From Pleurostoma richardsiae (taxonomy: Eukaryota > Ascomycota > Sordariomycetes > Calosphaeriales > Pleurostomataceae): a DNA stretch of 64,000 nucleotides. The DNA lies in contig JANBVO010000037.1 in NCBI GenBank assembly GCA_030052745.1, positions 248,001 to 312,000 on the forward strand, read 5' to 3'. Every line of letters starts with the position of its first letter. The stretch's first letter is position 1. A model generated the notes under the pieces. The model was given only the letters and a program-made list of their open reading frames with translations, made no database searches and had not been told where the DNA came from. The translations under genes and the position numbers were made by a program. Positions 42,145 through 52,735 of this stretch are shown one piece after another.

Positions 42145-43849
42145 ATGGCTCTCTCCGGTCTTTCTTTGAGGATAGCCTTCACATTCACCTGCGGTATTTC
42201 ATATCTCCTCTATGGATACGATCAAGGTTTCATGAGCGGCGTCCTCATCGCCGAGGACTGGCTTAACCAGATGAATTACCCGTCGACGTTCATGCAGGGC
42301 TTCATCACCAGCATCTACGAACTCGGTTGTCTTGGAGGTAAGATTGATAGACTGCACTCTAGTCCGTATCCGTGAGGAACTTACTAATGATATCGTAAGG
42401 ATGTCTCGTCAGTTTCATCTTCAGCGAACGCCTCGGCCGGAAAAAGCCCATCATCATCGGAACCATCCTCATCATCATCGGTGCCGTTCTCCAGACCGCT
42501 GCCTTCGGACAGCCCCAATTCATGGTCGGCCGTGTCATCAGCGGAGTCGGGACGGGCCTGAACACGTCAATCATTCCCATTTGGTAGGCCAAGCTGTCGA
42601 GTTGACAACAGCCCATAACTGTGTTGCTGACGGGTAACCTCCAGGCAAGCCGAGACTCTGCCCGCCAAGACACGCGAACTGTTTGGATCGTTCCAATACC
42701 TCCTCGTGTGCTTTGGAGCCAGCGTGTCCTACTGGATGAACTATGGCCTCTCCTACGCCGGCGGGCAGCTCGAGTGGCGGTTCGCCGTCGCCGCGCAGAT
42801 GATATTCGCGTTGATTCTGATCGCCATGGTGCCTTTCATGCCTGAGTCGCCGCGCTGGCTCATGTCGCACAACCTTCCGAGCGAGGCCGTTGAGAACCTC
42901 CTCAAGATGCACGGAGTCACGGACCAGGGCGATGCGGAGATCCAGACTGAGATCAGGCTGATCAACCAGGCCATCGAGCTCGAGGCAATGGCAAACTCTG
43001 TCGGCTGGTTCGAGATTTTCAAGAACCACAAGGAGACGCAGAACTTCCGCCGTGTCGCTCTCGGATGGTGGTTAATGGCGATGGTGATGTTGAGTGGTGT
43101 CTGCTCTATCGGCTACTATATTTCTTATCTGTTCGAAACCTCCGTTGGCCTGTCGCACAACCTGTCTCTTCTCCTCTCCGGTTTTAACGGTCTCTGTAAG
43201 TTACAAGCCCCTAACGAATTCTGTTGCCAGCGACTGACTCCAAGGAATAGGGTATATGGCATCGGCCGTCATCCCCCCGTTCATCATCCACCGCGTCGGA
43301 AAGCGCGGCTGCCTGATGATTGGCGCCTTCGGCATGGGCTGCTGCTTCCTCACCATGGCCCTAGGCATCCGCTCCGGGTCGTACGGTGCCTCGATCGTCG
43401 TTGTCATCGCTTTCTTCCTATACTACACCTTCTTCGCCATCGGCTACCTCGCTGTTCCCTGGCTGTACTGCGCCGAGATCATGCCGCTGCACCTGCGCAG
43501 CAAGGGTAACGCGCTGACCACCTCCTCCAACTGGCTCTGGAACTTCGCCACCGTCATGATGACGCCCAGCACCATGTCCTCCCAGGGCTGGAAGGGGTAC
43601 CTGATCTTTACGGTGTTCAACTTCGCCTTCATTCCCGCCATCTGGCTGTTCTACCCCGAGACTACGGGCCGCCGGCTCGAGCAGATCGATGCCATCTTCT
43701 ACAAGACGGGCCCTATCGTCGGTGGGACAAAGTGGGCCAAGAAGGGACACTTTGAGGTCGATGCGCTTGAGAGCGCTCTGGCTGAGCAGACAAAGGGGGC
43801 AGCTTACGATGGCGAGGTCGAGCAAGTTGAGCAGGTGAAGGGAGTGTGA
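42145..43849 (+). CDS. MFS sugar transporter (sugar porter family)
   Basis: Plasma-membrane sugar:H+ symporter type, 508 aa. Four exons: 42145-42337, 42400-42583, 42645-43195 and 43251-43849, introns of 55-62 bp. Family marks: GYDQGFMSGVL in helix 1, SERLGRKKPIIIG after helix 2, GRVISGVGTGLNTSIIPIWQAET, PESPRWLMSHN, helix-10 region FFAIGYLAVPWLYCAEIMPLHLRSKGNA and PETTGRRLEQIDAIF at the end. The N-terminus is short but complete. It is divergently paired with the ribokinase, suggesting uptake of a pentose or related sugar (inference). The sugar specificity cannot be read from sequence. Confidence 0.93.
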
Positions 43850-44920
43850 TTGGAAACTCTTCTCAAGCGCTGGACGCCTAGTTCCGCTAAGAGATTGAGA
43901 CTGTGCCTAGAGTTACGTTCAAGCTACTATTCGTAATTCAATGTAAATGCGACAAATTAGGCGATTCTCATATTACTGCTGCTGAGGTGATTCCAGATGT
44001 CGAATTCTTGTGCTGGTCTCCCAACGTGTGATATCCGACTAGTTGCCACTGCAGTTGCAACTCAGATGGATCTTGATGGTTTTCATCAGGGAAACACTCG
44101 AAAGATTAAACGGTTTAAGCCCTAAGTTTCGCGTTCTAACTCCTGTAAAATCTACGTAACAGTTTTTCCCGTTGCTTGTATTTATGCGAGTTCTTGTCAC
44201 ATACAAGACATGAAGCCCTAGTTTGCAGTCTGGGGGACCTTGAATGGTACTCAGATGCTACCTTAAATTCATTGCTTTGAATTAATGAGATGCGGGACAA
44301 CTGGCACAAGCTGCCACCCGGTTCTGCAAAGCAGGGTTGATTCTAGAAGGTGTTGACTTTTCTGTCACTGTCTGTGATACTACCGAAAGGGTTTGATACT
44401 TCGGTCATGTGTCCTGTCGGTAACATTGATAGGCTACGTTCAGACTCAGCCGAGGCAGCTGCGACGGCATCCGGTTGCCCGCGACACGGGTGCAAGCTGC
44501 CACTATCGTGTACAGAATGCATTAACTTGATTGATAAACGAATATCTGGTGATCAGTTGACATACTGAACCAGGACGCGCCGATAGTTTGAGTGGGCTCG
44601 CGTGTCGAGCCGATCGGGAGTGGCGATCCGGGGGGGAATGCTCCAGCAGGACCCACCTCTTCCGATCGCTTGTGCCGTCTCCAACTCCATGCCTCTCAAT
44701 CGGACCACAAGATGGGGGCAGACACATCACCTGTGGGGGAAATACCGTATCGTCGTGGGGTCGGTGGCCGTAGCGGAAAGTTCGTGGTCGATTTGGCTTG
44801 CCCTAATATACAGGGACTAATGCGGATATCTGTCATTCTGGGGGGCCGCAGCTTCCCATCCCTAACTCTCCCAAACTTGACCTTCCCTCCTTTGCACCTC
44901 GTCTTCGTACAGTTTCACAG
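43850..44920. other. 1.1-kb intergenic region; promoter of the aldolase
   Basis: No gene is supported. Overlapping frames at 44350-44568 and 44503-44978 have no features. Two GTGGGG motifs lie at 44733-44738 and 44755-44760, about 160-190 bp before the aldolase ATG; they are possible CreA sites. Confidence 0.5.
44733..44760 (+). promoter_or_regulatory. Two CreA-type GTGGGG motifs
   Basis: GTGGGG occurs twice, 22 bp apart, in the proximal promoter of the DapA-family aldolase. Pairs of closely spaced SYGGRG sites are typical of functional CreA targets, but the motif is short and this is only suggestive. Confidence 0.35.
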
Positions 44921-46069
44921 ATGGGATCGATGTCCGTCTCCAAGTCATTTCCCCCGGGTATCCACGTCCCGTCCCTGACGTGGTTCCGCGACGACCCGAC
45001 ACAGGAGATTGACTGGGACGTCCAGACCAAGCACCTCGAATTCTTAGTCAACTCTGGTCTGCATGGAGGTAAGTCCAAATACAAGTATGCTCGCCTTGTG
45101 ATGTGGGTTTATAGCTAATGTGTACCACGACCAGTCGTCATCGCGGGAACGAACGGCGAGGCCGTGACGCTCACAAAGGAGGAGAAGGAGAAGCTCGTCA
45201 AGACAGCGCGGGACGTCGCAATAAGATCCGGACGGCCGGACCTCACGATAACTATGGGCTGCGGCGGCCAGTGCACAAGGGACGTGATTGCGGAGACGCA
45301 GCTGGCAAAGGCCTCTGGGGCCGACTTCGCGCTGGTCCTTGTCCCCAGCTACTTCCACTTCGCTATGAACGAGGAGGCCATAGTGACCTTTTTCGAGGAA
45401 GTAAGAATAAATCCGCAGGAACTCCTTGCGAGGCGTTGCTGACGCGCTATTAGCTTGCCGACGCGAGCCCCATCCCAGTGTTGATCTACAACTTCCCGGG
45501 CGTCGTTGCAGGCCTGGAGGTCAACTCAGACATGTTGTCCCGGCTCGGCCAGCACCACAACATCGTCGGCGTGAAGCTGACCTGCGGCGGTATCGCCAAG
45601 GTTGCCCGCGTTCGAGCCCAGTTCAGCCCGGAGGAGTTCTGTGCACTGGCTGGCCAGAGCGACTGGCTCGTCCCTGCTCTGGCAGTCGGCAGCACGGGAA
45701 CCATCACCGGAGTGGCCAACCTGTACCCCAAGGTAAGATACTCCGCACTCTACTACTAGAGAAGCCAGGACTGACGCTGAATGTCAAACGCAGGTGTGCA
45801 TTGAGATCTTCAACCTGTATCAGACAGGCAAGTTGAAGGAGGCCGAGGCCGCTCAGATCAGATTGGCCAAGATGGAATGGGGCTTCGGCAAGGGTGGCAT
45901 CAACGGCACAAAGTGGATCGTCGCGAAACTCAGGGGATACCCGCTGGAGAGTTGCCACTGCAGGAAGCCATATCCTAAGTTTGCGGACGAGAAGAAGCAG
46001 GCATGGATCTACGATGTCGTCAACCCCTTGGCGGAGGAGGAGAAGAAGATTACAAAACTCTCGACATAG
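44921..46069 (+). CDS. DapA/NAL-family class I aldolase (DHDPS-like, fungal 2-keto-3-deoxy-acid type)
   Basis: Cytosolic TIM-barrel lyase of 322 aa. Four exons: 44921-45068, 45135-45400, 45454-45732 and 45794-46069, introns of 53-66 bp. The family motif GxxGE is VIAGTNGEAVTLT (54-58). The catalytic tyrosine is in LIYNFPG (Tyr150) and the Schiff-base lysine in IVGVKLTCGG (Lys179). Fungi make lysine by the aminoadipate route, so a true dihydrodipicolinate synthase is not expected. Relatives cleave 2-keto-3-deoxy sugar acids (L-galactonate pathway), 4-hydroxy-2-oxoglutarate or similar 2-oxoacids to pyruvate. It lies between a sugar transporter and sugar-phosphate enzymes, which fits sugar-acid catabolism (inference). 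Confidence 0.9.
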
Positions 46070-46489
46070 ACTACCTAGAGACTTATTGATAGACTTGACT
46101 ATAGACTCCATGTTTCTGGCACTTCAATATTCCTTCTACTATCAGGGGAGAGCGAATTGCCATTCAAGCCATCCTTGACATATCGCATCAAAACTTTGCA
46201 AAGCCACCCTAGTTCCTGGCTATCTCTCTATATTATATCAGAAGCGCCATCTGATGACCTGGCTTATAGGACCTAGGACGACAGGTAGAGAACTGAAATC
46301 TTCTGCGTCTATAGCTGGCAAGGAGCGAGCACAATCTACGTACTACTCCATCGTTAAGACAGGTGGAAATCAAGAAAATCAGTCAGAAGGGTCAATTCAG
46401 TACATCTCGAAACGAGATAACAGAGTCTAACAGCGGAAATATCGCCGAGGGCTACGAGCCTACGACAGATCTACAAAAAGATGAGCAGC
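46070..46489. other. Intergenic region between the aldolase and the tRNA; no gene seen
   Basis: This is the 3' flank of the aldolase. A plus-strand frame at 46363-46686 runs across the tRNA and is not a gene. Confidence 0.5.
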
Positions 46490-46495
46490 AAAAAA
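46490..46495 (-). terminator. Pol III terminator of tRNA-His (T6)
   Basis: Six A residues on the plus strand are a T6 run on the minus strand, 10 nt after the end of the tRNA. This is the usual RNA polymerase III stop signal. Confidence 0.85.
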
Positions 46496-46505
46496 CGAAA
46501 GTTGT

Positions 46506-46577
46506 TGGGACTGGCCAGACTCGAACTGGCGTCACTTCGGCCACAACGAAGCATACTAACCCCTATACTACAGTCCC
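46506..46577 (-). tRNA. tRNA-His (anticodon GTG)
   Basis: Seventy-two nucleotides fold as a complete cloverleaf. The acceptor stem pairs GGGACTG with CAGTCCC, discriminator A. The D arm is GTAT/GTAT with loop AGGGGTTA. The anticodon stem CTTCG/CGAAG encloses TTGTGGC with anticodon GTG. The variable loop is TGAC, and the T arm GCCAG/CTGGC has loop TTCGAGT. There is no intron. The base before the acceptor is G, so the G-1 needed for His identity is also present in the genome. The A and B box regions lie in the D and T arms as usual. Confidence 0.95.
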
Positions 46578-47073
46578 CTGTCTTGTGATTGCCGGCTCAC
46601 ATAACTATTATATGAAGCTAGCTCGACTAGCCCCATCTAGGTACTGTGGCTTATCCAACCCCACGTTTTTGGATTTAGATTTGTAGATGAAAAAATTCCT
46701 TCATTAGTGTTGACGGAAGGATTGGAATGACGGGATCAATCTCTTGTCTGCTTGGCCGGAGCACTTCCAGCATCACCACACGTTTCATACAATCGTTGAG
46801 TGACTGCTGTCGCGGCAAATTCGAGCTCATGCGGAGATTTCCGGTGTCCGCCGAACCGCGTTCTGTGGTGGGGCGCTCGCCGGCGTCCTCTGCCGAAAAT
46901 TCTGCAGTGACGGAGTCCGAACGGTGCTCGGGACTCTGCACTTCCATCACCGACTTACCCAGATAGGTAGATAAGTTCCAAGCCCGAACGGACCAGGAAA
47001 AAAGAGGTCCAAGTGTGAGGGAACCATCTTTCTGTGGTTGTCATACCATCTTCGCTGAACGCCGCCGAGGCCG
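46578..47073. other. Intergenic region before the bisphosphate nucleotidase; no gene seen
   Basis: This holds the 5' flank of the tRNA and the promoter of the nucleotidase. A GTGGGG motif lies at 46868-46873. The minus-strand frame at 46675-46950 is unsupported. Confidence 0.5.
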
Positions 47074-48171
47074 ATGGACAGTCCGTACCGGAAGGAGTTG
47101 CTCGTGGCCATCGGGGCCGTGCAGCAGGCGGCCAAGCTAAGCCGGGCCGTCTTGGGGTCCCGGGACAAGGGCGTCATCGAGAAAGATGACTTGAGCCCGG
47201 TCACGGTGGGGGACTTCGCCATCCAGGCGCTCCTCACCGCCACCATCCACCATGCTTTTCCCGGCGACAAGTTCGTCGGCGAAGAGTCTTCGGCGGACCT
47301 CAGAGCCAATCCAAACCTACTCGAGCGGGTATGGAACCTCCTGCAGAGCACCGGGGCGGAGGACAAGGACAGCTCCTGCCAGGTACCCTCGAACAAGGAC
47401 GAGATGTGCGAGATGATCGATTGGTGCGGCTCGGGCGTTCCCGGTGGCCCGGACGCTGGCCGGGTCTGGGTATTCGACCCGATCGACGGGACCAAAACGT
47501 TCGTGCGCGGGGAGATGTACGCCATCAACGTAGCCCTCCTCGAGGGCGGGAAGCAGGTCCTCAGTGTGGTGGGCTGCCCGCTCCTCGCGCCGGACGTGCA
47601 GGGACCTATCTCCAACGACTCGATCGACCCGAGCGGCACGGGGTCCATCCTCTTCGCCGTCAGAGGCCATGGCGCCTATATCCGGCCGCTGCCCGGCGCG
47701 CCCGCCGATGTGCAGCCCCGGAGGATAGAGCGGCACGCCGAGAGTGTGTCCACTACGGGCGGGTTACGCAACGTGACTTGCGCAACCGAGCTGGACTCGG
47801 GCGTCGATGAGGTGCACCGGGCGGTGGCGGCGGAGCTGGGTGTGGACTTCCCCGGGTGCGACCTGCTGGGATGGGTGCCGCGGTGGTCGGCGCTGGCCTT
47901 GGGGCTGGGCAACATGACAGTGTGGGTGTATAGGCGGCCAGAGAGGAGGGGTAAGATCTGGGATCACGCCGGGGCCATGCTGCTGTTCGAGGAGGTGGGC
48001 GGTAAGATTACAGATATCAAGGGGAAGGACATCGACTTGAGCGTGGGGAGAAAGATGACAGCCAACGCCGGATTCGTTGCGGCGCCGGCGGATGTTCACC
48101 ATAAGCTCTTGAAGACGGTGCAGGACAGGCTGCGGGCGGACGGGAAGGGGGATCTTCTAGCTCCGGCGTGA
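47074..48171 (+). CDS. 3'(2'),5'-bisphosphate nucleotidase (Hal2/Met22-like, inositol-monophosphatase superfamily)
   Basis: Intronless, 365 aa. Predicted to hydrolyse 3'-phosphoadenosine 5'-phosphate (PAP) to AMP, relieving PAP toxicity in sulfate assimilation; the superfamily is Mg-dependent and Li/Na-sensitive. All metal-binding motifs are present: GEESS with Glu70-Glu71, DPIDGTKTF at 135-143 with Asp135 and Asp138, and WDHAGAMLLFEEVGG with Asp297. Yeast Hal2 has DPIDGTKGF at the same place. Length agrees with Hal2 (about 357 aa). Its place among sugar genes is unexplained; it may be a paralogue with another phosphorylated substrate, such as a sugar phosphate (speculative). Confidence 0.92.
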   Translation: MDSPYRKELLVAIGAVQQAAKLSRAVLGSRDKGVIEKDDLSPVTVGDFAIQALLTATIHHAFPGDKFVGEESSADLRANPNLLERVWNLLQSTGAEDKDSSCQVPSNKDEMCEMIDWCGSGVPGGPDAGRVWVFDPIDGTKTFVRGEMYAINVALLEGGKQVLSVVGCPLLAPDVQGPISNDSIDPSGTGSILFAVRGHGAYIRPLPGAPADVQPRRIERHAESVSTTGGLRNVTCATELDSGVDEVHRAVAAELGVDFPGCDLLGWVPRWSALALGLGNMTVWVYRRPERRGKIWDHAGAMLLFEEVGGKITDIKGKDIDLSVGRKMTANAGFVAAPADVHHKLLKTVQDRLRADGKGDLLAPA

Positions 48172-48811
48172 ATTTGTTTACAGCTTATTTCGTCTAGACT
48201 TATTCTATTCTCCTTATGGTGTTGGACGCATGTTTTGGGCAACGTTATCAACAGTGAAAAGCAATGCAGGCGTGAAACTGTGTACCTATAAGAGGAGCAT
48301 GTCAGAAAAAGGACCTAGTGACCATTAGCACCAGCGGCGTGCGTCTGCCACGGGATGACACACCAGGCTCGCCAGCTATCGTTCCGACAGAAATATGTAG
48401 AGGCTCCCAGTTGTCCATATAATTCAATCAATTCAATTCCAGGTCTAGATGCGTGCAGTACAGTCAGCTGGAGTTGGTTGCGGTACTGTACGGAGCAACT
48501 TGCCGAGCGGATGTCACAGACGTCATGGGTGGAATACGTCATACCTAGGCAATACACGCCTGCCATCTTGATGATCTCGATGACTGCGCGACCGCGTATC
48601 CTTCGAGTCAAAATGCATCTCGACAGCCCGGCAGAATCACAAACACCAAGGCATATCTCTAGACATCTGAGCTGCAACAGGAGGAAGAAGAAGAGTTGGG
48701 TCTTCAATTAGTCCATTTGCTACTTGAGCGTGAACAATCCGTCATCCTGCGAGGTCCTCCTCTCACACCCTTCTGCCAAGCAAGACCGGAAAAGAACAGC
48801 ACACTTCTACA
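48172..48811. other. Intergenic region before phosphoketolase; no gene seen
   Basis: This is the 3' flank of the nucleotidase and the promoter of the phosphoketolase. Opposed frames at 48315-48711 have no features. Confidence 0.5.
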
Positions 48812-51766
48812 ATGCCTGGCGAGGTCATTGATCGCCCGAACCCGCCTGCTCTCCCCTCCCACCTGCCAGATGAGGTTTTGCAGCTGGCGGTGCAGATCGA
48901 GAAGAAGCCGCTGCCGCAGGATGTCCGGAAGGGTCTGCACGAGTTTCAGCGGGCTGCCTGCTACATCGCAGCAGGTCAGTCCATCTCAAAACATCACAAT
49001 GGCTCATCCTGACCATGATATTCGTCCGTCCGTCTCATATGTACTACACATGTACTATATATGTGCCGGAGGCAGACTAAATGCCCAGGTTGAGAAATGC
49101 CAAGGCGGACCAGATTGTGACTAACAGCCTCCCAGCCATGATCTTCCTCCGTGACAATGTCCTTCTCCAATCAGAGCTGTCTCTCGACCACGTCAAGCCA
49201 CGACTTCTTGGTGCGTACCTACAATACCGTCGGCATGGAGGGCAGGCGTCAGCCATCAGTTTGCTCACTCATTGCAGGACACTGGGGCACGTGCCCGGGC
49301 ATCATTCTCGTGTGGTCTCATCTGAACTTGCTGATCCGGAATCACGACCTCAACGTGATGTTCGTCGTTGGCCCAGGTCACGGAGCCCCTGGGGCTCTGG
49401 CTTGTCTATGGCTGGAGGGATCACTGGAGAAGTTCTATCCAGGTCTGTATGATCGGAATGAGAAAGGCCTGCACAACCTAATTACCCGATTCTCGGTACC
49501 TGGTGGCTTTCCTAGGTAAGGAAGGCCCCTCCCACTTGAGTGTAGTATGGTTGCTGAGATAGGAGTACAGTCACATCAACTCAGAGACTCCGGGTGCAAT
49601 CCACGAGGGCGGAGAACTGGGTTATGCTCTGGCCGTGTCTTTCGGCGCCGTCATGGACAAACCGGACATGATTGTTGCTTGTCTAGTAGGCGATGGAGAA
49701 GCAGAGACCGGACCAACGGCGACGTAAGTCAACTGACAATCTCATCGAGGCGGAACGACTGTTAACCATAGACAGCGCTTGGCATGCAATCAAGTACATC
49801 GACCCCAAAGAATCTGGTGCTGTCCTGCCTATCCTCCACGTCAACGGATTTAAGATCAGCGAGCGAACCATCTTTGGCTGCATGGACGACAAGGAGATCG
49901 TCAGTCTCTTCACGGGTTATGGCTATCAGGTGCGCATTGTTGAAGACCTTGGCAACATCGAGGATGATCTCTCTACTTCTATGGAGTGGGCTCTCGGTGA
50001 GATCAAGAAGATTCAATCTGCAGCCCGCTCGGGTAACCCTATCGTAAAACCGCGCTGGCCAATGCTGGTTCTCCGCACCCCTAAGGTAAGACCTTCCCCC
50101 CAACCCCCCCCCCCTTTGAGGTGAGCACGCTCTAACATGAGGCAGGGTTGGACCGGTCCCAAAAAGATTGACGGCGAGTTTATCGAAGGAAATTTCCACT
50201 CACATCAAGTTCCCCTCCCGAAGGCGAACTCCGATGAAAACCAGCTCACAGCCCTCAAGGACTGGCTTGCTAGCTACAACGTCAACGAGCTGCTGCCGGA
50301 TGGGAAACCATTGGAGAGCATCCTGGACACTATTCCCAAGGACAATAGCAGAAAGATGGGGCAGATCAAGGCGAGCCATGACCCATTCATCGGCCTCAAG
50401 CCTGTAGAGTGGACGCCATTTGCAGCTGAGAAGGGAACAGAAGCCAGCTGCATGAAATCGACAGGGGAGTTCCTTGATAAGGTCTTCCAGGAGAATCCAC
50501 AGCGTATCAGGCTGTTTTCTCCGGATGAACTCGAGAGCAACAAGCTTTCTTCTGTGCTTGAGCACACCGGCCGAAACTTCCAGTGGGACGAGTACTCAAG
50601 AGCACAAGGAGGACGAGTGATTGAGATCCTGTCTGAGCACAATTGCCAGGGTTTCATGCAGGGATATACCTTGACGGGGCGAGTCGGTATCTTCCCTAGC
50701 TATGAGTCGTTCCTCGGTATTGTCCACACCATGATGGTTCAATACTCCAAGTTTGTCAAGATTGCCCGGGAGGTGAAGTGGCGAGGTGACCTCAGCTCCA
50801 TCAATTACATCGAGACGAGCACTTGGGCGAGACAAGAGCATAACGGTTTCTCTCACCAGAACCCGTCATTCATCGGTGCAGTCCTGAACCTCAAGGCTAC
50901 GGCTGCTAGGGTAAGTAATGGTAGCTCCCCATATTTAACGGCTCCACACTGACTTGTCTAGGTTTATCTGCCTCCTGACGCCAACTGTTTTCTCAGTACG
51001 GTCCACCATTGCATCAAATCCAAGAATTATGTCAACCTCATGGTCGGCTCTAAGCAACCCACGGTCGTGTATCTGTCGCCCGACGAAGCTGCTGAGCATT
51101 GCCGGCGAGGAGCAAGCATTTGGGACTTTGCCTCCACGCCCCTTCCGAAAGACGCCGAACCAGATGTCGTGCTTGTTGGCATTGGTGTCGAGGTGACGTT
51201 TGAGGTGGTCAAGGCCGCCGAACTTCTCAGGGCCATGTGTCCGGCGCTCAAGGTGCGCGTCGTCAACGTCACCGACCTCTTTGTCGTATCACCGGAGACG
51301 AAACATCCACACAGTCTAAGCAGGGATCGGTTCAAGGAGCTCTTCAGCGAGGACCGGCCGGTGCTGTTCAATTACCACGGCTATCCGCAGGAGCTGCAAG
51401 GCCTGCTGTTCGAGCGGCCGGGCATGCACCGCATGGCCATCAACGGGTACAACGAGGAAGGCAGCACGACGACTCCGTTCGACATGATGCTGCTTAATTC
51501 GGTGAGCCGGTTCGACGTCGCGGAGAGGGCTTTCCGATCAGGCGCCGAGTGGAACGAGGAGGTCAAAGGGAAACTGGACGAGTACCTGGGCGAGCTAGAC
51601 AGGCGAGTCAAGGAGGTTCGCAAGTTCATTGCGGAGAACGGCAAAGGCAAGTCGAACGAGAGGTCATCTCAAGCGTATCGATGCTAACAACGTTATCTCA
51701 GATCCGGATGATATCTACCAAATGCCGAAATTTGAAGATACCGGCAAAGGTATCGCACTGCGCTAA
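48812..51766 (+). CDS. Phosphoketolase (Xfp family, D-xylulose 5-phosphate/fructose 6-phosphate)
   Basis: ThDP enzyme of 817 aa splitting xylulose 5-phosphate plus phosphate into acetyl phosphate and glyceraldehyde 3-phosphate (and possibly fructose 6-phosphate likewise). Eight exons: 48812-48974, 49136-49210, 49278-49515, 49571-49723, 49776-50085, 50146-50910, 50962-51646 and 51702-51766. Marks: [44 protein letters not shown], the ThDP motif [30 protein letters not shown], and the C-terminal FNYHGYP and [12 protein letters not shown]. The last intron has a GC donor. Fungal phosphoketolases are thought to derive from bacteria by old transfer (known); many introns agree with a long residence. 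No acetate kinase gene, its usual partner, is in the window. Confidence 0.96.
51647..51701 (+). other. GC-AG intron in the phosphoketolase gene
   Basis: The donor is GCAAGT, the classic GC-type donor; the branch is GCTAAC and the acceptor TCTCAG. Splicing joins AENGK to [15 protein letters not shown] in phase 1. Without splicing the frame ends soon after in a non-family tail ([11 protein letters not shown]). Confidence 0.85.
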
Positions 51767-52735
51767 GGTAGGGCTGGGCTAGCTGGGGGAGGAGTGCGAT
51801 ACAGGGTTTATGATCGTGACATGAGGGCGAAGGGAGTAATAACGTCAGAGAAAATAGACTGCTTTTAATAAGATCCGCGTGGCCACGCTCTCAGCTCTAG
51901 ACCTTAGAATTCACGCTGAAGGGGACATGGTGCACGATATGAAGTCCTATTGCTTCGTTTCTTTCTTCTCGCCTTTGATTCATGTCGCGAGATACCAACT
52001 ACTTTTCGAGATTTCAGTTTAGGAGAAAGCACAAAAGCTTGCTCATACACTGACTCATTAGGGCTATCCGTCGTTGGATTTATGGATCTAGTTCTTCCCG
52101 CAGTGACTGCTGCCCACCAAGCCATCCTCACACGAACCTCAACAAAATCGCTGCCTTCAATGAAATCGAGCGGGGATGGGATATTCACGGCCCCGTAGCC
52201 GACTTGACTCTAAGCGTTTGGCTATCCGCGGACGAGGCTATCTAAAAGTCCTCTGCAGACCTTATGCACGGGACTTCTTAGCCGGGTGTGCCATGTAACC
52301 TCATCGTTCTGTCATCACAACTCCTACAACCACAAGTAGACCCAATCAGTTTCAGAGGCGCCTGTGATTAAGTGACACTGCGGCTCAGCATATGCATGAA
52401 CCTTGACAAGCTGAATGCTTCTTTGGGAAGTCTTCTCAGTACTCGGAGCGTCGTCTGAAATGCAGCGGTCTGGCGGCGACGGTCGGGCTGCAAGCTGAGG
52501 TGCCCCAGGTTGGAAGGATTGTGGCTGCATCTATACCGTAAATCGGCATAATTGAAGGTGCATGACATATTTACTTCCCCTCTTGAAGCTCGCGTGGCTG
52601 GATATTGCATGTCATCCCAAGATATGGAGCAGATCCTTCCTCGCTTTACTTATCGCCTCCAGGCCGAAACCTCCCTCATGGTTGACACAACACGAAAATG
52701 CAAGGCTACAGGAAGCCACGGATATATAGGGGTTC
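51767..52735. other. Intergenic region; no gene seen
   Basis: This is the 3' flank of phosphoketolase and the presumed promoter of the Ser/Thr-rich gene. A TATATA lies at 52723-52728, just before that frame opens. Frames at 51904-52198 and 52324-52815 are unsupported. Confidence 0.45.
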
